Shown here: positions 5,093-5,425 of the stretch, in pieces
Layout of the letters: every line of letters begins with the position of its first letter
How positions within the stretch are numbered: position 1 is the stretch's first letter
Assembly (NCBI GenBank): GCA_949542085.1
Contig: CATGXW010000075.1
Coordinates: 1-5,425, forward strand
DNA from: an uncultured Alphaproteobacteria bacterium
Lineage (GTDB): Bacteria; Pseudomonadota; Alphaproteobacteria; RF32; CAG-239
Reading direction: 5' to 3'
DNA length: 5,425 nt
Translations under genes and position numbers: made by a program
Notes under the pieces: model-generated
Told to the model about the DNA's origin: nothing
The model's database searches: none
The model's input: the letters and a program-made list of their open reading frames with translations, nothing else

Positions 5093-5425
5093 ATGAAAAA
5101 TTTAGTAAAGTTTGCAGTTGCAGCCATGATAATGGTTCTCTGCACAGTGATTTTGAGCGCATGCTCAGGTAGTGAAATCGAAAGTGACGGCGGCAAAAAA
5201 CCGACTGTCCCAACCGTAGAAAGTGTTGAACGCAACTCTTGCACCAGCAACGTTGTGAACAACTACACAACTGACAACGCGGAGATTCGCACCCGCGCCG
5301 TGGTCGTTCCTCAGGGAAACTATGAAGCGTTAATCTCGGCCAAATCCACACATCAGTTTATCGTCGATGTTTTTTACAAAGACGATACTAAAGTGGATCA
5401 AGACTCAGCTGCCTACACCGTAACC
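5093..5425 (+). CDS. Uncharacterised lipoprotein, N-terminal part (runs off the right edge)
   Basis: The frame is open for 111 codons from ATG at 5093 to the window end with no stop, so the 3' end is missing. Residues 1-24 are a lipoprotein signal peptide: MKNLVK, a hydrophobic core (FAVAAMIMVLCTVI) and the lipobox LSAC with the lipidated cysteine at C24. Serine at +2 favours the outer membrane under the Gram-negative sorting rule. After a short flexible linker (SGSEIESDGGKKPTVPTVES) the mature domain begins, with NSCTSNVVNNY and later RAVVVPQGNYEALISAKS, HQFIVDVFYKD; no family is recognised. The start is preceded only by A-rich sequence with no Shine-Dalgarno motif, but the signal peptide and lipobox make it convincing. 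It is divergent from ppdK behind a long leader with two hairpins. Function is unknown. Confidence 0.82.
   Translation, partial: MKNLVKFAVAAMIMVLCTVILSACSGSEIESDGGKKPTVPTVESVERNSCTSNVVNNYTTDNAEIRTRAVVVPQGNYEALISAKSTHQFIVDVFYKDDTKVDQDSAAYTVT

Noticed and set aside
5059..5351. Two - strand frames of 67 and 95 codons opposite the lipoprotein gene
   Set aside because: They are antisense to a clear lipoprotein signal peptide with a lipobox and show no protein features of their own.

Overview
The window looks like a stretch of chromosome from an alphaproteobacterium of moderate GC content. The evidence is the C-terminal end of DnaK, which reads like alphaproteobacterial DnaK ([19 protein letters not shown], then [10 protein letters not shown] and DADFEEVK), and a single-chain pyruvate phosphate dikinase, common in fermentative and host-associated members of that class. 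A gut-type uncultured lineage is plausible, but that is inference. No mobile element, CRISPR array, rRNA gene or complete tRNA gene was found.

Layout. Bases 1-376 hold the 3' end of dnaK on the + strand. The frame is broken near base 232: the frame entering the window stops at 238-240, while the usual tail continues in the next frame to 376. A strong intrinsic terminator follows. Bases 439-1725 hold two complete, consecutive, single-gene transcription units on the + strand, each with a sigma70-type promoter, a conserved 5' leader RNA, a small exported or membrane-anchored protein of about 160 residues, and an intrinsic terminator. They resemble each other in every part and look like an old tandem duplication. 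The leader folds into two adjacent hairpins; the first stem shows a compensatory base-pair change between the copies, and the second is nearly invariant. Bases 1863-4553 on the - strand encode full-length pyruvate phosphate dikinase (ppdK), with its own terminator at 1807-1841. Bases 4554-5092 are a 539-base divergent intergenic region with a possible 16-codon leader ORF and two tandem hairpins. A lipoprotein gene starts at 5093 and runs off the right edge.

How they fit together. The genes do not form one pathway. DnaK is the Hsp70 chaperone, PPDK interconverts pyruvate and phosphoenolpyruvate in central metabolism, and the three remaining proteins are uncharacterised envelope or exported proteins. 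Each gene appears to be its own transcription unit, and the terminators seen support that. The most unusual elements are the repeated structured leader, the frame break in dnaK, and the attenuator-like arrangement before the lipoprotein gene.
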